Shown piece by piece: positions 43,888-55,702 of a stretch of 64,000 nucleotides of DNA (the stretch's first letter is position 1; every line of letters starts with the position of its first letter). The position numbers and the translations under genes were made by a program. This DNA is from Hysterium pulicare CBS 123377 (Eukaryota > Ascomycota > Dothideomycetes > Hysteriales > Hysteriaceae): positions 1 through 64,000 of the forward strand of contig AJFK01000052.1 of NCBI GenBank assembly GCA_000467715.1, given 5' to 3'. The notes under the pieces were generated by a model. That model did not search any database, was not told the DNA's origin, and saw only the letters and a program-made list of their open reading frames with translations.

Positions 43888-44578
43888 GGCAAATGAGATC
43901 CTAAGTCAAAATGCGCTGAATTCACACGACGTCTTCACTTTGCAGATGCGCATCGTTATATCTTCTAAGTAGTATAGCTGAAGTGGCCAAAACTGATTTG
44001 TGGAGTGCAGTCGTTCCGCCCAGTATAGCCCTCAATCCGCTTGGCTTAATTACGCCGTTCCTGGTTGATTAAAGGACCCCAGCACTGAGGTAAACTTCTC
44101 GGTACAAATTAAAGAAACGCAAACGACATGTCTGGACCTCTGGTCTAGACCCGCCACACTCTGGGACTACCAACAGATTTGTCATCCGTTAGATTAACGT
44201 GGCACAGAGATGAATGCTTCTCTTTGGGTGTGGCTGATGATACGTTGATAATTTGCGAGCGGACTTTGCTTGACCGCAGTAGATTACCTGAGAGTGTTAG
44301 GCTTGTAACCATCTAGACGTTCTTGAACAAGTTTACACTTTCTTGCATCTTATCAACCTACATCTATTAAGGCATAGTATTTGTAGGGAGTATTAATATC
44401 ACGTGGATTGTACTATCAGGTGATAAGGCTTATTTATTCTAGTGCGCCCCGCTTAGTTTTGTAGCGATCCGCCTTCCTTACAACACACTTTGGCTCTACC
44501 TATTGGTCCTACACTCCTAATTCAACAAACCCCTCTGCCTGCCATTACACCTACACCGCAACTAGCCAATGCTCATGT
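43888..44578. other. Intergenic, lyase promoter and transporter 3' region
   Basis: About 690 bp with no supported gene. Confidence 0.5.
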
Positions 44579-46381
44579 TCATAAGGTATAGCGGAAGTTC
44601 GGTCCATAGTCCTCCACTCCAACTGCTCCCTTATCGTCCGCTACTTGCTCGCCGTACTGGCCATCAAGTTTACGGTTCCGCCACACAAGCAGCATTCGCA
44701 ATCCGAGCGACAGTAACGTCGTGAAGAACATGAATGCGGCACAGACACCCATGCCCTCAACGAATCGTGGCGCTTGATGGGTCGGATACAGTCGCGTTCC
44801 TAGGATGGGGCCACACTGGCCCACGAGGCCAATCAATACCAGACCTGCACCACGTCGCGAGTCACTGCCTTGATTATCTGAATTGAATGTCAGTGGGAGT
44901 TCGTAAGCCGCACTTTGGTTTGGAACTTACTCATCGTCCAGGCTAGAATATTCGGAATCGTGGCGAAAACGCCTGCAGCCGCAAGGAACGTAGCAAAGTA
45001 ACGGACGCCCACTGTCGTCACTGTCGCGAGGACGATATAGCCAGCACCTCCAATACTGGATGTGGCCATAAGGACTAGCCCCCGCTGCTGGGTCTTGTCG
45101 GCCAACCACGTTGTGATCAAAGCGAATAGGAAAGCGGTGAAATATGGCGGAGCTGAAAGACCTTGAGCGTTGATGCGACTGTAGCCCATCTCCGCCAAAA
45201 TAGTTGGAAGATAAACCGGCAGGCTGGCGTAACTGACATTCGCACTGAAGTACATTAGCTGTGCCTCGAAGTCAGCAAGTGTTTGTTCCAGAAAAAGTGT
45301 TCGCCAGATGACCCGACCGGACACGACATACCGCGCTGAACCAAGCCTTGACGTCAGTAATGGCCATCCCAAATTCCTTGAGGCTCAAGCCACCACTCCT
45401 CTTTACTAGACCAACTTGCCGGACCGTACGCGACGCGACGATATGTTTCTCCTCTGCGCTCAAGAAGCGGGCCTTATCGGGCGAGTCGGGAATGAAAATC
45501 CAGGCGAAAGGGACCATGATTAGAGTGGTCAGGCCTTCCACGAGAAGAAGCAGTCGCCAACTCGGCAATGCAGAATGGCCGCTGGTGATGCCGTATGCTA
45601 GTGCGCCGGCGAAGGTGGAAGCCAGAGGGGCTGCGGATGCAAATAGTCCGCATCGGAAACCAACTTCGTGTCGTAGGTAGAAGAACGAGAGCAGATATAT
45701 GATCCCGGGTCTGTGTTCAGTGCCTTCACATTAGTCGGAAACGAAAAGCATTCTACCTCGTACAGCGACTAGGGGTGGGGAAAATGGCCATTGCTACTCA
45801 CGCATAAGCAGCTTCAAAGGCTCCAAGTAGGAATCGAATTGCCATCATACCCTCCCAGCTTTGCGCTGCTGCTTGTGCCGTAGCTATTAGACCCCTGCCA
45901 ATGCATTTTCAATGAGCTGGTCTCGATGACGCTGTTCGGGCGATAGAATTGCTCACCATGCGAAAACGACGAAAGCGCCCACCACGTGTGGGGGGAAGAT
46001 CTTCCAGAGTAGCAGCGAGAATTCGAAAACTATGTATGAAATGTAGAAAATCGTCAACAACCAGGAATATCGGTCTCCCACCAGGTGCAAGTCCTTGGCC
46101 ATGCCCGCTATCTGAGCGTTTCCAATGTTGCTGCGATCCAGGAAGGCTAGCATGTCTGGATGAACGTTTCGGTCAGTATGCTCTTTCAGGTGAATAAGCC
46201 GCAAAGCCGAAATTGGTTACTGACAGAGAACGAAAAAGAGCGGCATCATGTGACGATCTAACTTCCGACGTACACGACGGTCACAGGCGGCATCGTAGTT
46301 GACTTGAGCCTGAGATGAATGGGACTCATGCTCGGCGACTCCTTCCTCGCTAACATGTTTGAGCCCCGGTAATGATTCCAT
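44579..46381 (-). CDS. MFS transporter, anion:cation symporter (Dal5/Tna1-like) family
   Basis: Six exons (46381-46225, 46155-45957, 45894-45802, 45710-45332, 45258-44931, 44877-44579) sum to 485 codons, 484 residues. The joins restore the family text FFVLYMLAFLDRSNIGNAQ, FYISYIVFEFSLLLWKIFPP, WEGMMAIRFLLGAFEAAYAP, GIIYLLSFFYLRHEVGFRCG, WIFIPDSPDKARFL and LMYFSANVSYASLPVYLPTI. About 12 membrane helices are expected. The ACS family imports allantoate, nicotinate, pantothenate and small sugar acids, and several members sit beside pectin-degrading genes. Being in tandem with the PL4 lyase suggests uptake of rhamnogalacturonan breakdown products, which is inference. Confidence 0.9.
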
Positions 46382-47901
46382 ATTGACTGGGTAAGACGAT
46401 GGAAAAGATGGTCACAAAAAAGTACGCGGTCGTGTAAGTGGGAACGAGAACATTTGAAGATGACTGCTGCAGTCACTAGTTTCTGGGGAGGCTCTGCTCT
46501 ATGTAGCGTCCAAGTCCAAGGCATAAACAGGTGTGCCGAACTCGTAGTTCGGCTGTCCCGACCACACGGTCGCCATGGCCGACGGATCCGATTGTGGAGC
46601 GAGCACTCTGGGTTCAATATTGATTTTGACCATTGGACAATCCACTTCTTCGTGTTGGAGTCTCTAACCTTTCGTTCTTTAAGACACTTCATTATCAATT
46701 CATAAATGATAGCATCAGTTGTAAGCCCTCATTTTGAAGTTAATTCTTCCTCTGTCAGACACAAAAGTTACGCAGGTCTCGGCGGATTTTGTCCGTTGGA
46801 TTGCGGGGATGATGTTCAGCTTCGCTGGCTGGTAGGTGAATGACATGCGCGTCGCTCAAAAGCTCAGCTGACCACCCTATTCGAGTTTTGACAGAATAAA
46901 GATTACAGCGACCACCTCGAGCTTATTGATTGGTAGATGGATGCATACGCATGCTGAGGTCGGTCGCACCTCGCCTCAAATCCAGTTGTTGTACTACAGT
47001 AAGCAATTCGTGCTACAGTAAGCACATCAAAACGTTTAGGAGACACGGAGGTTGTTCACCGGCCTTTCGAACACACCCTGAGCTGAGCGATACAAAACGT
47101 GGGGAGGATTCGACGCAGGCCCAAGATGGCGCAATGATCGGAGCCTACATGGCAGCGGGCGCTCCCGTTCGTCAGATAGCACTGCCCCAGCTGCGGATTA
47201 TTGCTTGGGTGGTCGAGGGACGATATACAAGGGTCCAATCACTGGTGACCACAATATCTTTCTTGTTTTTCTCCCTTTCCGTTAGTCGCCAGTTCGGACT
47301 CACCGGACCTGTCTCACTGTATACATGCACACTTCTATGACCGTGCATCGTTGTATACTCCTTCTATCGCCGTCCATGAATTCCATTACTCTTTTTTTAT
47401 TCCCTTTTCGCACACAACTACCCGCAACACTGGTCGCTGCTTACTCTGGTGGCATGTTTCAATAAATACCATGAAGCATGATCTAAGTTATGCTGTTTTC
47501 GGAGCGAAGGATGGCCCACGCTCATCACCCCCAGAAATGGGGCCGTCGAATGTTCGACAGTATTCGCAGATTTTACATACAACCACATTCATCACCTCAC
47601 AGGAGCCTGCTGCCTTGTCGTTCTGTTACAAGCACAATCTCTATACGCTTGGCGTACAGTAGAATCCGTCAATCAAGTCGTTGACAGATACGCACGTTTG
47701 GAGAGATTGTGTCTTGTGTATGAGCGATCCTACGAGCAGTACAACACCGAGAAAGCAAAGGCCTTCGTCTTCTTCCACTAACCTCGGGTGCTTGCCTCGC
47801 TCTCCCGTTGTATAAGACCATGCTCTCTCGATTCTGATCGCCAAATCCAGAACCTTGTGATTCATCAACCCATAGCTCTTCATGAGAATCCTATATTCAT
47901 C
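46382..47901. other. Intergenic, nothing supported
   Basis: 1.5 kb between the minus-strand transporter and the plus-strand membrane-protein gene, so it includes both promoters. Short frames at 46258-46705, 46930-47340 and 47351-47662 have no known motif. Confidence 0.5.
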
Positions 47902-49223
47902 ATGGGCCCTCCATCTTTGACGCCGGCGGAGCAAGCCGCTTGGAATGACGACCGCCGCCCAGCGCTATACGCAAGCTTGTCGGTTCTGCTTGTTCTCACC
48001 AACCTAGTGGTAGCGGGCCGCTTGCTTGCACATTATCGTGCTCACTACCGGCACGAAGGCTTCAGCCTTCGCCAGATTTTCCCCGAAGATCCATTAATGC
48101 TTCTCTCGGCACTGTTCATCGACGTGGTCATCGCCAATCTCTTGGCCTCGACGAACTACGGGCTTGGGCTCCATTCCTGGCGTATCAACGCTGACGATCC
48201 GCACTATCCCCAGAATCTTTCCAACGCCTTCAAGCATGTCTGGATTGTCATGGTCTTTACCGGACCAACCTTCACTCTCATCAAGCTCAGCCTCCTTTTC
48301 TTCTACCGAAGACTCTTTCTTGTCAATCAGACTTGGCTCAAGATAGCTTGGTGGGCAAACCTAGTCTACGTCATCCTCTGGTTCTTTGGCGCAACCGGCT
48401 TCTATCTATTTCAGTGTTGGCCTGTCCAGTGGTACTTCATGCGGTACTACGCCAGATATCACGTTACTCCTCCTTATCCGATCGAGGGACAATGCTACGC
48501 GACGAACACGAGGAATGTGTCCATTCCACTGATCTTCGGTCTAGCATCAGATGTTGCCATCTTGCTACTTCCACTCTTCACGATCTCGCAGCTTCAAATG
48601 TCACGCAAGGCAAAGCTGGGTCTCACGGGCGTCTTCTCCATTGGTGCTCTTGCCTGTGCCATGGACTTAGCTCGCATCATTGAGCTCTGGGTGGACACCG
48701 ATGATAAGTTGGACCCTAGTTGTACGCCTTATTTTCCGAATCCCCATTTCCCTCCGTCTACTAATGCTCTGCAGATGGTGTAGTCATTTTCCTCATCCTT
48801 TCAGCTGCCACCGAAGTCGCTGGCATCACCTGCGCTAGCCTGCCGGTAATTGTGCCAGCTGCCTTCAGGGAGTATAAACGTCAGAAAAAGCCTGCATATG
48901 TGTATGCCTATAATTCATCTGATCGCACCGCGGGATCAAGCTCTGCCTACCCTCGCAAGAGCCGTGGATTTGCCCTCCTTGACGATTCGCAACTTACCAC
49001 TGCAATATACGGCAGTGGTGAAAATACCACTCCTAGGGTTAATGGTCACAACATGGAGAGTGGGATTCCCCTGAGCAATATTCCGCATGACGCCTCCGAT
49101 TCTCATTCCGGGCCATCTGTAGGTCATGACGACGGAAAGATAGGCATCGAGGGCAACCGGTCTCCTCGCATCTGGGTGGAAAGGCAAGTCGAAGTGAATA
49201 TCGGCGAACAGCATGTCAGTTAG
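47902..49223 (+). CDS. Pth11/SAT4-like rhodopsin-domain integral membrane protein
   Basis: Two exons (47902-48721 and 48775-49223; 53-bp intron) give 422 residues. The start MGPPSLTPAEQAAWNDDRRP is soluble. Helices follow: LYASLSVLLVLTNLVVAGRL, FPEDPLMLLSALFIDVVIAN, VFTGPTFTLIKLSLLFFYRR, WANLVYVILWFFGATGFYLF and SIPLIFGLASDVAILLLPLF. Across the intron DPSYGVVIFLILSAATEVAG provides the last helix, then SLPVIVPAAFREYK. A hydrophilic tail of over 100 residues completes it. The FGLASDVAILLLP block and the sparse cysteine pattern agree with this fungal family. The function is unknown. It is the third such gene in 27 kb. Confidence 0.87.
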
Positions 49224-50316
49224 ATATCTGTCTTTAAACGTCTGGACGCTTTTTCTGGGTACACTTTGGAAAGATTTGAGCTTTGGGAATGACCTTGGTT
49301 TACTACTTTACCAGCCAAATGATGGGAAAACTAGCCCTAGATCACAAGGGGGAGTCATAATTCGTCGTTTTTAGAGGATAGGCGTGCGTCTACCACCTTC
49401 TTTTCCACTAGCCTGCAAAGCTAATTCAACCTCTGTATAAGGCGTTAAAGCAAGTTGCCATCTTTAAGATTATTTGAAAGAAGCTTATACAATTAAATCT
49501 ACCTAGACCTAGGTAGCTTTAGAAGTCTGCAGTACGACGAACAATGACACCCATTGTAGATGTTCGTAGCAGCCCGTGCTTTTCTCACCTCGTAAGAGTC
49601 GGTGGTAATAGCATTATGCACCAACCAAACGAAAGGAAAATGCGGACTTGCCTATTCTTCCGTTCAATGAGATTTGTTTTCCCTTTTTTCACATTGTCTT
49701 CGAAGTGATGCTCCTTAGAGGTCGTCTCGTTGCGGTTTTCGCTTTGCGGCATGGAACGAAACCTTTCGTATGTGATCGATCGAGGAGGTCAGAGGCCGGC
49801 GAACCGTTATTTGCTTCTATTCTCCTCGAAAGGGGTGGTGTTTGCGGGGCGCATTCGGGGCGCATTATTTTTGCATGTCATTTAGTCAAGCGCATTGCAT
49901 AGCTTTACCATGTATGCGCATACACAGCATCCGGACCGGATAAACATCCGGGAATTAAGAGATCGATTATTTCTAGTAAGTATGTATTCTCCTGCAAAGA
50001 GTTCATTTTTCTGCATACCTGCATAGCAGAGAAGAGTTCCAGGTCCGTGTCTCAGTTGCGTCTCAGTTATGCACATTAGATTGTAGCAATTTTAGTCCTA
50101 ACTAGTTCCTATCGTAGCCTAGAATCCTTCCCATCATTTACAATAAGAAGACTGGTCTTGCATGCGTTGTTTCTAGAATCGATCAACAAAAGTGCCGGTT
50201 CGCTTCTTTGTTTAGAATCTGTATTTTCCCCAACATTCCTGCATACCCTCTAATGTCACAGTCCTCTCAGTCTTCAATTTCGAATTAAGATAAAAAGTAA
50301 TTGATAATCGACAAAT
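49224..50316. other. Intergenic, nothing supported
   Basis: About 1.1 kb with only short unassigned frames. It contains the promoter of the esterase gene. Confidence 0.5.
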
Positions 50317-51779
50317 ATGGTTAAAATCCTGTTCTATCTCTTTTTCTGTTTTTCGGTCATGCTACGCTGTAAGGCGTTGTCAGTTTCCGACAACACGTTA
50401 TGGCCCGGTTGGCACGGGATAGAAAATATGTTCATCTTGTGAGTGAGAGAGCTGTTTGACTTTAACTGGTGCAAAGCTAACTAATATATTGATAGCGGGG
50501 ATTCTTACACCACGACTGGATTCAACAGCACTGGAGTACAGCCTAGCCCTATTAATCCAATGGGCAACCCAGCGTTCCCGTAAGTATATCATACCAACCC
50601 AAGCTTCATGCATGAACTAAACTTGCATAGCGGCCTAACCTTCTCGAAGTAAGCATAGATCAATTTATTGCGAGGATACAGAGTGCTTATTATGAACATG
50701 AAGTGGCCGGAATTGGGCCGACTTTTGTAGGTCATTGTACATTTTACTCTGTCGTATCTTCCACTTGGTGCACTATCGCTGACCTAAGATAACAGTGACC
50801 TTCACGTACAATGCTAGTCGAATCTTGACCTATGACTTGGCTTTTCCCGGAGCCACTGTTGATGTTGGAATTGTGAAAAGCGTTCCTAATTCAATGAAAC
50901 AACAAATTCAGCAACAATTTCTCCCCATTTACGGCAACGGCACGCTCTGGAAGCCTTCAAATTCCATTTTTGCAACCTTTTTCGGTATTAATGACGTAAA
51001 CCTAAGCTACAAGTTACGAAATGGCACTATAAATGCTCGCACTGTCTCTGCCTACAGAGGACTTATCGAGCAGCTTTACCAGACGGGAGCCCGAAACTTT
51101 CTCCTCCTGAATGTGCCAGCCTTTCACCGCAGCCCACTCGTTACCAACCAGGGCAACATGTCACAGCAACTCATCGACCTGTGCAAGGCGGACATCATGG
51201 ATTTCAATACGAAGCTTGCGGAGATGGCCACTACGTTAGTGCAGCAGCACCAAGATGCTACAGCGTTCCTGTTCGATACGTTTACCTTATTCGATAGCGT
51301 CCTGGACAGTCCAGCAAGCCGTACGCAGACGGCAGTATACAAAAATACAACTGGATTTTGTAGCGCATACTCGCGGTAAGTGCGCCCTTCATTTTGCTAC
51401 AGCCCAAATGCTTCATTTCGTTTTGCCCCTTACCAACTGAACACGCATTCTTGACTCGCAAGGCTTTCAAGATAGGATCCGAGCTAACGAGCGAATTCCT
51501 AGTCGTACTTACAACGAAACTACCTTCAATAGTACCTGCGGGATTCCCCAAGAAGAGTACTTCTGGCTCGACAGCTTGCATCCAACTTCGCCCATTCACG
51601 ACGCTATGGCTGTCGAGATGGCAGCACAACTTACCCGGAATGAAGCCCTAGGCTCTTCCAAAGCCAACAGCTCGAACCCCAAAACCCCGGATATCATCCA
51701 GTCCAGCGAGTCCTCACACATTTTCAGCAACTTGCCATTACACTTGACCTATATGGCACTTGTCTATTTATGGCTGTAA
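50317..51779 (+). CDS. Secreted GDSL acetylesterase, carbohydrate esterase family 16
   Basis: Six exons (50317-50438, 50496-50579, 50631-50648, 50704-50726, 50796-51375, 51503-51779) sum to 368 codons, 367 residues. A signal peptide (KILFYLFFCFSVMLRCKA) is followed by the catalytic Ser in FGDSYTTTGFNSTG. The two tiny exons (18 and 23 nt) restore NPAFPGLTFSNGRNWADFLT, which leads to YDLAFPGATVD. FFGINDVNLSY is the block with the conserved Asn. The C-terminal dyad is DSLHPTSPIHDAMA with Asp and His. CE16 enzymes remove acetyl groups from xylo- or manno-oligosaccharides. A Ser-rich segment and a short hydrophobic end (LTYMALVYLWL) could be a GPI-attachment signal. It fits the nearby PL4 lyase in a plant-wall role. 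Confidence 0.9.
50631..50648 (+). other. 18-nt micro-exon of the CE16 gene
   Basis: Flanked by TTGCATAG and GTAAGCATAG. It codes the GLTFS part of the conserved PG-x-TxSN(G)xNW segment. Together with the 23-nt exon at 50704-50726 it is needed to keep the frame and the family alignment. Confidence 0.8.
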
Positions 51780-52351
51780 ATGTAGTTAGAATATCTGTCG
51801 CGCCCGTAGAACCTTAGGACCGAAATCCAGCCTCTAGAATCTCAAATTCCCCCTCATTCTCATTCTTAGCCTCTATACAGAAAGCAATGTCGGTTCAAGC
51901 TTGGATTTACTCTTTGTATTCTCCTACTGAGAGGAAGTCCATGGAACCCTCTGTAATTTTTGACAATCAGAATTGATATTATCAGCTCTACTAAAATGCA
52001 GAGACGCATTTCCATCATTATAACGTAGGCATAGTGGAGATAGACTTACCCGAGAGAATGATATCTATGCCTGAAAGCTGCACAGCGACCTGCTCGATGG
52101 TCATATTCAATTTATGGTGCAGACGCTAGCATGTCGATTATCAGGCACTTCAGCGTGCTCGTCAATAGGACAGGCGATATCCCGGGATGGCCATGCGATC
52201 CTTAGCCGTCGATCTCCCTGCCGTTTTCATGCCTACGCCGCAATCCTTCAAGTAAAACCCATTCCGCCAGCCACCCGAAAGGCATCGCACATAACCTACC
52301 AAGGAAACTTGTCCTTGAATCTCAACCAACTTCCCAATCGTAGACTCGCCA
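51780..52351. other. Intergenic, promoter of the monooxygenase gene
   Basis: 572 bp, no supported gene. Confidence 0.5.
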
Positions 52352-54372
52352 ATGACCGCTCAGAATTGTACCAACACGCACAATGAGCGCGATCCAAGTG
52401 CCTGCGCGTATTACCCAGTGCTTATTATTGGAGCTGGCGAGTCCGGGCTCGCGATGGGCTGCCAGCTTAAGCAGAAGCTGGGCTTCGACCAATTCAGGAT
52501 TTTCGATCGCCAGGCTGGCATTGGTGGCAAGTCATTCAATCTTCAGGGTGATGGTCAAATATTGAGCAACATGCTGAGAGTGTGCTTGTAGGTACCTGGT
52601 GGATCAATACCTATCCGGGCGTAGTAAGTCAAGATTGCTCTAAGGCCATACCAATCAATCGCTCACTTGAATTAGGCTTGCGACGTGTAAGGCTGTAAGC
52701 CACTTCGAGTAAGCGTACGGTATAAGCTAATGGCTTCTCTAGACCAACATCATTGTACTCGTTTTCTTTCGCACCAAACTACCATTCCAAACAATTGTAT
52801 CCTACCGGAGCGGAATTCCTCGAATACCTGAGCCGAGTAGCAGGGGAATATGGCATCATGGACAAAATCCAGTTGAACACTGACGTTTCGGAGCTACGAT
52901 ATATTGAAGCAGACGCTGAGTGGGAAGTTAGTCTCTCATACTTGGCTCCAGGAGCAGGTGACTGGAGTGAAAGAGACCGACAGAACCGGGCTGCTTCATT
53001 TGGTAGTGAATCTGTAATTCTGAGGCAGGAAAAAGTCCGAGCAAAAGTCGTTGTCAGCTGCGTCGGAATCCTTGTTGAACCAAATGCATGGCCGCCTAGT
53101 ATACCCGGTCGCAAGAGCTTCAAAGGGAGTATCTTCCACTCTGCTCGCTGGCGCCACGATATCGATCTCACGGGAAAAGATGTCGTGGTCATCGGAAGCG
53201 GTTGCAGTGCCGCTCAGGTTGTCCCATCATTGCTGAAAGATCCTTACAAAGTCAACTCCGTCACACAGATCATGAGGTCTGCACCCTGGGTGATGCCGAG
53301 GCTTCAAGAACCCTTCGGTAAAGAGAAATACGCCCGCTACGCACCAATCGTGTACCGCTATTGTCCATTCTTAGGCTATCTACTACGCATCGCCCTCTGT
53401 CTCCTGGTCGAAGTAATATGGGTGACAGTTTTCCAGATGAAGAATGTCAAATGGAGGTCCAAGATTGAAGCGTCAACGCTGGCGAGAATGCATGGAATAC
53501 TGCCAGAAAAGTACCACAAGATGATGACACCGGACTATCCGTATGGTTGCAAAAGAAGAGTGTTTGACAGTGACTGGTTAGAAAGCATGCACAAACCCAA
53601 TTTTCTTCTCACGAACCGAACACTGAGAGGTGTTGATGCAAATAAATTAGTCTTGGGACCAGCAACGAAGCTAAGCGATGCAGGTCATGATCAAGAGAGT
53701 GCCACCGAAAGTCGTGTTCACGCAGATGTGATCATTCTTGCCAATGGATTTGAGGCAACGCGATGGCTACATCCGCTCGCTGTATACGGGAGAGAAGGAA
53801 GATTGATACACGATGTGTGGAACAAACGCGGAGGTCCGCAGGCTTATATGGGCACAGCAGTTGATGGGTTTCCAAACTTCTTTATGACGACGGGACCAAA
53901 CACGGCAAATGGACACCATTCACTCATTCTACAATCGGAAAATATTATTGGATATATTATTAAGATTGTCAAGCCAGTATTAAAAGGAGATGCGGCGTAT
54001 GTGGAGATTAAGAAAGATGCCACAACCAATTGGGCAAAGGGAATCCAGCGTGACATGAAGAACAATGTTTTTGTGGGATGTCTAAGCTGGTACATGGACG
54101 AGAAAGGTTACAACTCGACGATGTATCCGTAAGCCAGCTTTGATTATGTTTCGTCGATTGTGAACTAATCGTCGTGTAGACGCTCTCAAACGGATTTTAC
54201 GATTCGTTGTCTCTTTCCAAAGTACAGTAATTGGGATATTGCGTACACGCCTTCTGGAAAGATGAAGGGTGTCATCCGGGATGTTGTCCTATATGCTCTT
54301 CCTGTAGCAATTGCTAGCTTGTTGTGGTGGTACCGATCTCTATTGCCTGAAATTTTCTTCGCCTTTCGCTAA
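52352..54372 (+). CDS. Baeyer-Villiger-type flavin monooxygenase with C-terminal membrane anchor
   Basis: Five exons (52352-52526, 52592-52623, 52676-52686, 52743-54128, 54180-54372) sum to 599 codons, 598 residues. The first dinucleotide fold is LIIGAGESGLAMGCQLKQ. The joined GIGGTWWINTYPGVACDV holds the conserved GGTW...YPG..CD. The Baeyer-Villiger fingerprint F-x-G-x3-H-x3-W is FKGSIFHSARW, followed by the second fold DVVVIGSGCSAAQVV. The last exon adds KYSNWDIAYTPSGKMKG and a helix (VLYALPVAIASLLWWY), a likely ER-membrane tail. These enzymes use FAD, NADPH and oxygen to insert oxygen beside ketones, or hydroxylate. The first intron uses a GC donor (GCAAGT). Exon 3 is 11 nt. Confidence 0.92.
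52676..52686 (+). other. 11-nt micro-exon of the flavin monooxygenase gene
   Basis: The sequence GCTTGCGACGT lies between ATTAG and GTAAGG. It codes Ala-Cys-Asp and two bases of Val in the near-invariant YPG-x-ACD(V/I)P segment. Skipping it would shift the frame. Confidence 0.82.
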
Positions 54373-54812
54373 CCGACATGAGCTCACCGCCATCCAATCA
54401 AGTAGATCTTTCCTGGCAGGCGCCTATTATCGATGCATATGAATCTAAATGGCTTCTTGCTTCGATTTACGCTATCTTTTTTAGTGAACGTCTTTTGAAG
54501 TATAGTTGCGCTCCAACACAGGCCGTAACATTCTTTTATTTCCCTCTTTAAGGTGGTATGAGAGATTGCCTTCAGTCATGTAATTTATAAAGAGAAGGTA
54601 GGCACCAATAAGGTTTGAGCCGCTGCAAAACCTACCCTCCGAAGCCCTTTGATGTGATTGGGCCTTAGAAGGGTGATGGGCACTCGTTCTTCAAAAGCAC
54701 GCTTCAATACAATCCATCGAAGGTACACCAGCTGGGTATGAATAGCGTTCCGAAAAAGTAAGAAGACCGCTATTCAGGAGCCCTAAGTAGCCCGTGCACT
54801 GCATTCCTTCAA
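54373..54812. other. Intergenic between convergent genes
   Basis: 440 bp, nothing supported. Confidence 0.5.
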
Positions 54813-55182
54813 TCACGCCGTCATCCCGAGCATGCGAAACTCTGTAAGACATGGCTTCACCCACTGTGCCACTTCGCGATGCCTGCTCTCGCGTCTCAGA
54901 TCCTTTAGTGACAGCATTTTCTCTACATAAGTTTGGCCAGGGCCAAAGTTGAATCCCTTACAAGATCCGGCACGAATATGGATTGTCTCCAGCTTCGTAC
55001 AATCCCTGGCCAGCTTCTCCGAGTCAATTTTCACGTTTGCATCTGCAATTTCTGTGGCAACGTGTCCAGCATCTTAAAGCAACAGGGTAGCCTAGGTAGA
55101 AGTAAATCTTATCTCGCGACTCTCGTGGTAGCAGCTCTAGCAGGGAGTGATGTGGTGCTCCATTTGGAGGATGTAGAGCCAT
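54813..55182 (-). pseudogene. F-box-like protein fragment
   Basis: From ATG at 55182 the frame reads MALHPPNGAPHHSLLELLPR then ESRDKIYFYLGYPVA, an F-box-like motif like that at 28.8 kb, and stops near 55030. One frame over, 55034-54813 continues with CTKLETIHIRAGSCKGF and REVAQWVKPCLTEFRMLGM, a repeat-like helix region. The two pieces may be a short intact gene with an unrecognised intron, or a decayed relative of the larger F-box gene upstream. No donor/acceptor pair is convincing. Confidence 0.45.
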
Positions 55183-55702
55183 GGCTTGACTTCATCAAAC
55201 GTGGCAGACAGATTGACAGCTGCGTGGGTATCGTTGGCGAGAGAAGTCTTCAACGTCGAGGTGCGGAATGAAATAGAACGCCTTTATCGGCAAAGCTCAC
55301 TCGGTGAAGTTCACCCACAACACGTGGTTTCCTTCACCTGAAAGTGCAAGAAGAAAGGTGTCAAAATAAGGTTAAAGGTTTCCAGGCAGAGAATACCGAA
55401 CCATGGTTCCGCCGCACGCTATCAACAACCTTAGCGCTACCGACTATAAGTCCAACGAAGAGATCGCTCAGAAAAGGAAAGCCAATGGTCCCCAGCACTT
55501 GAGGACGTTATCAACTGCCCCATTCCACCTAAATAGCCCGACCCATAAGATTCGCCATATGAAACTCCGCCTAAGTCATCCGCACTTCAAGCCGAATTCC
55601 CACCCTCTTCCTCTCCTCTTTCCACTCCGGCAAGGCACCTGCAATCTCACTCCGAGCATCAGGTCAGTACTCATATTTAAATAAACAACCTCAATCTCAA
55701 GC
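55183..55702. other. Intergenic, nothing supported
   Basis: 520 bp between F-box-like loci. One minus-strand frame reaching 55576 is the out-of-frame continuation of the neighbouring gene and is not independently supported. Confidence 0.4.
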
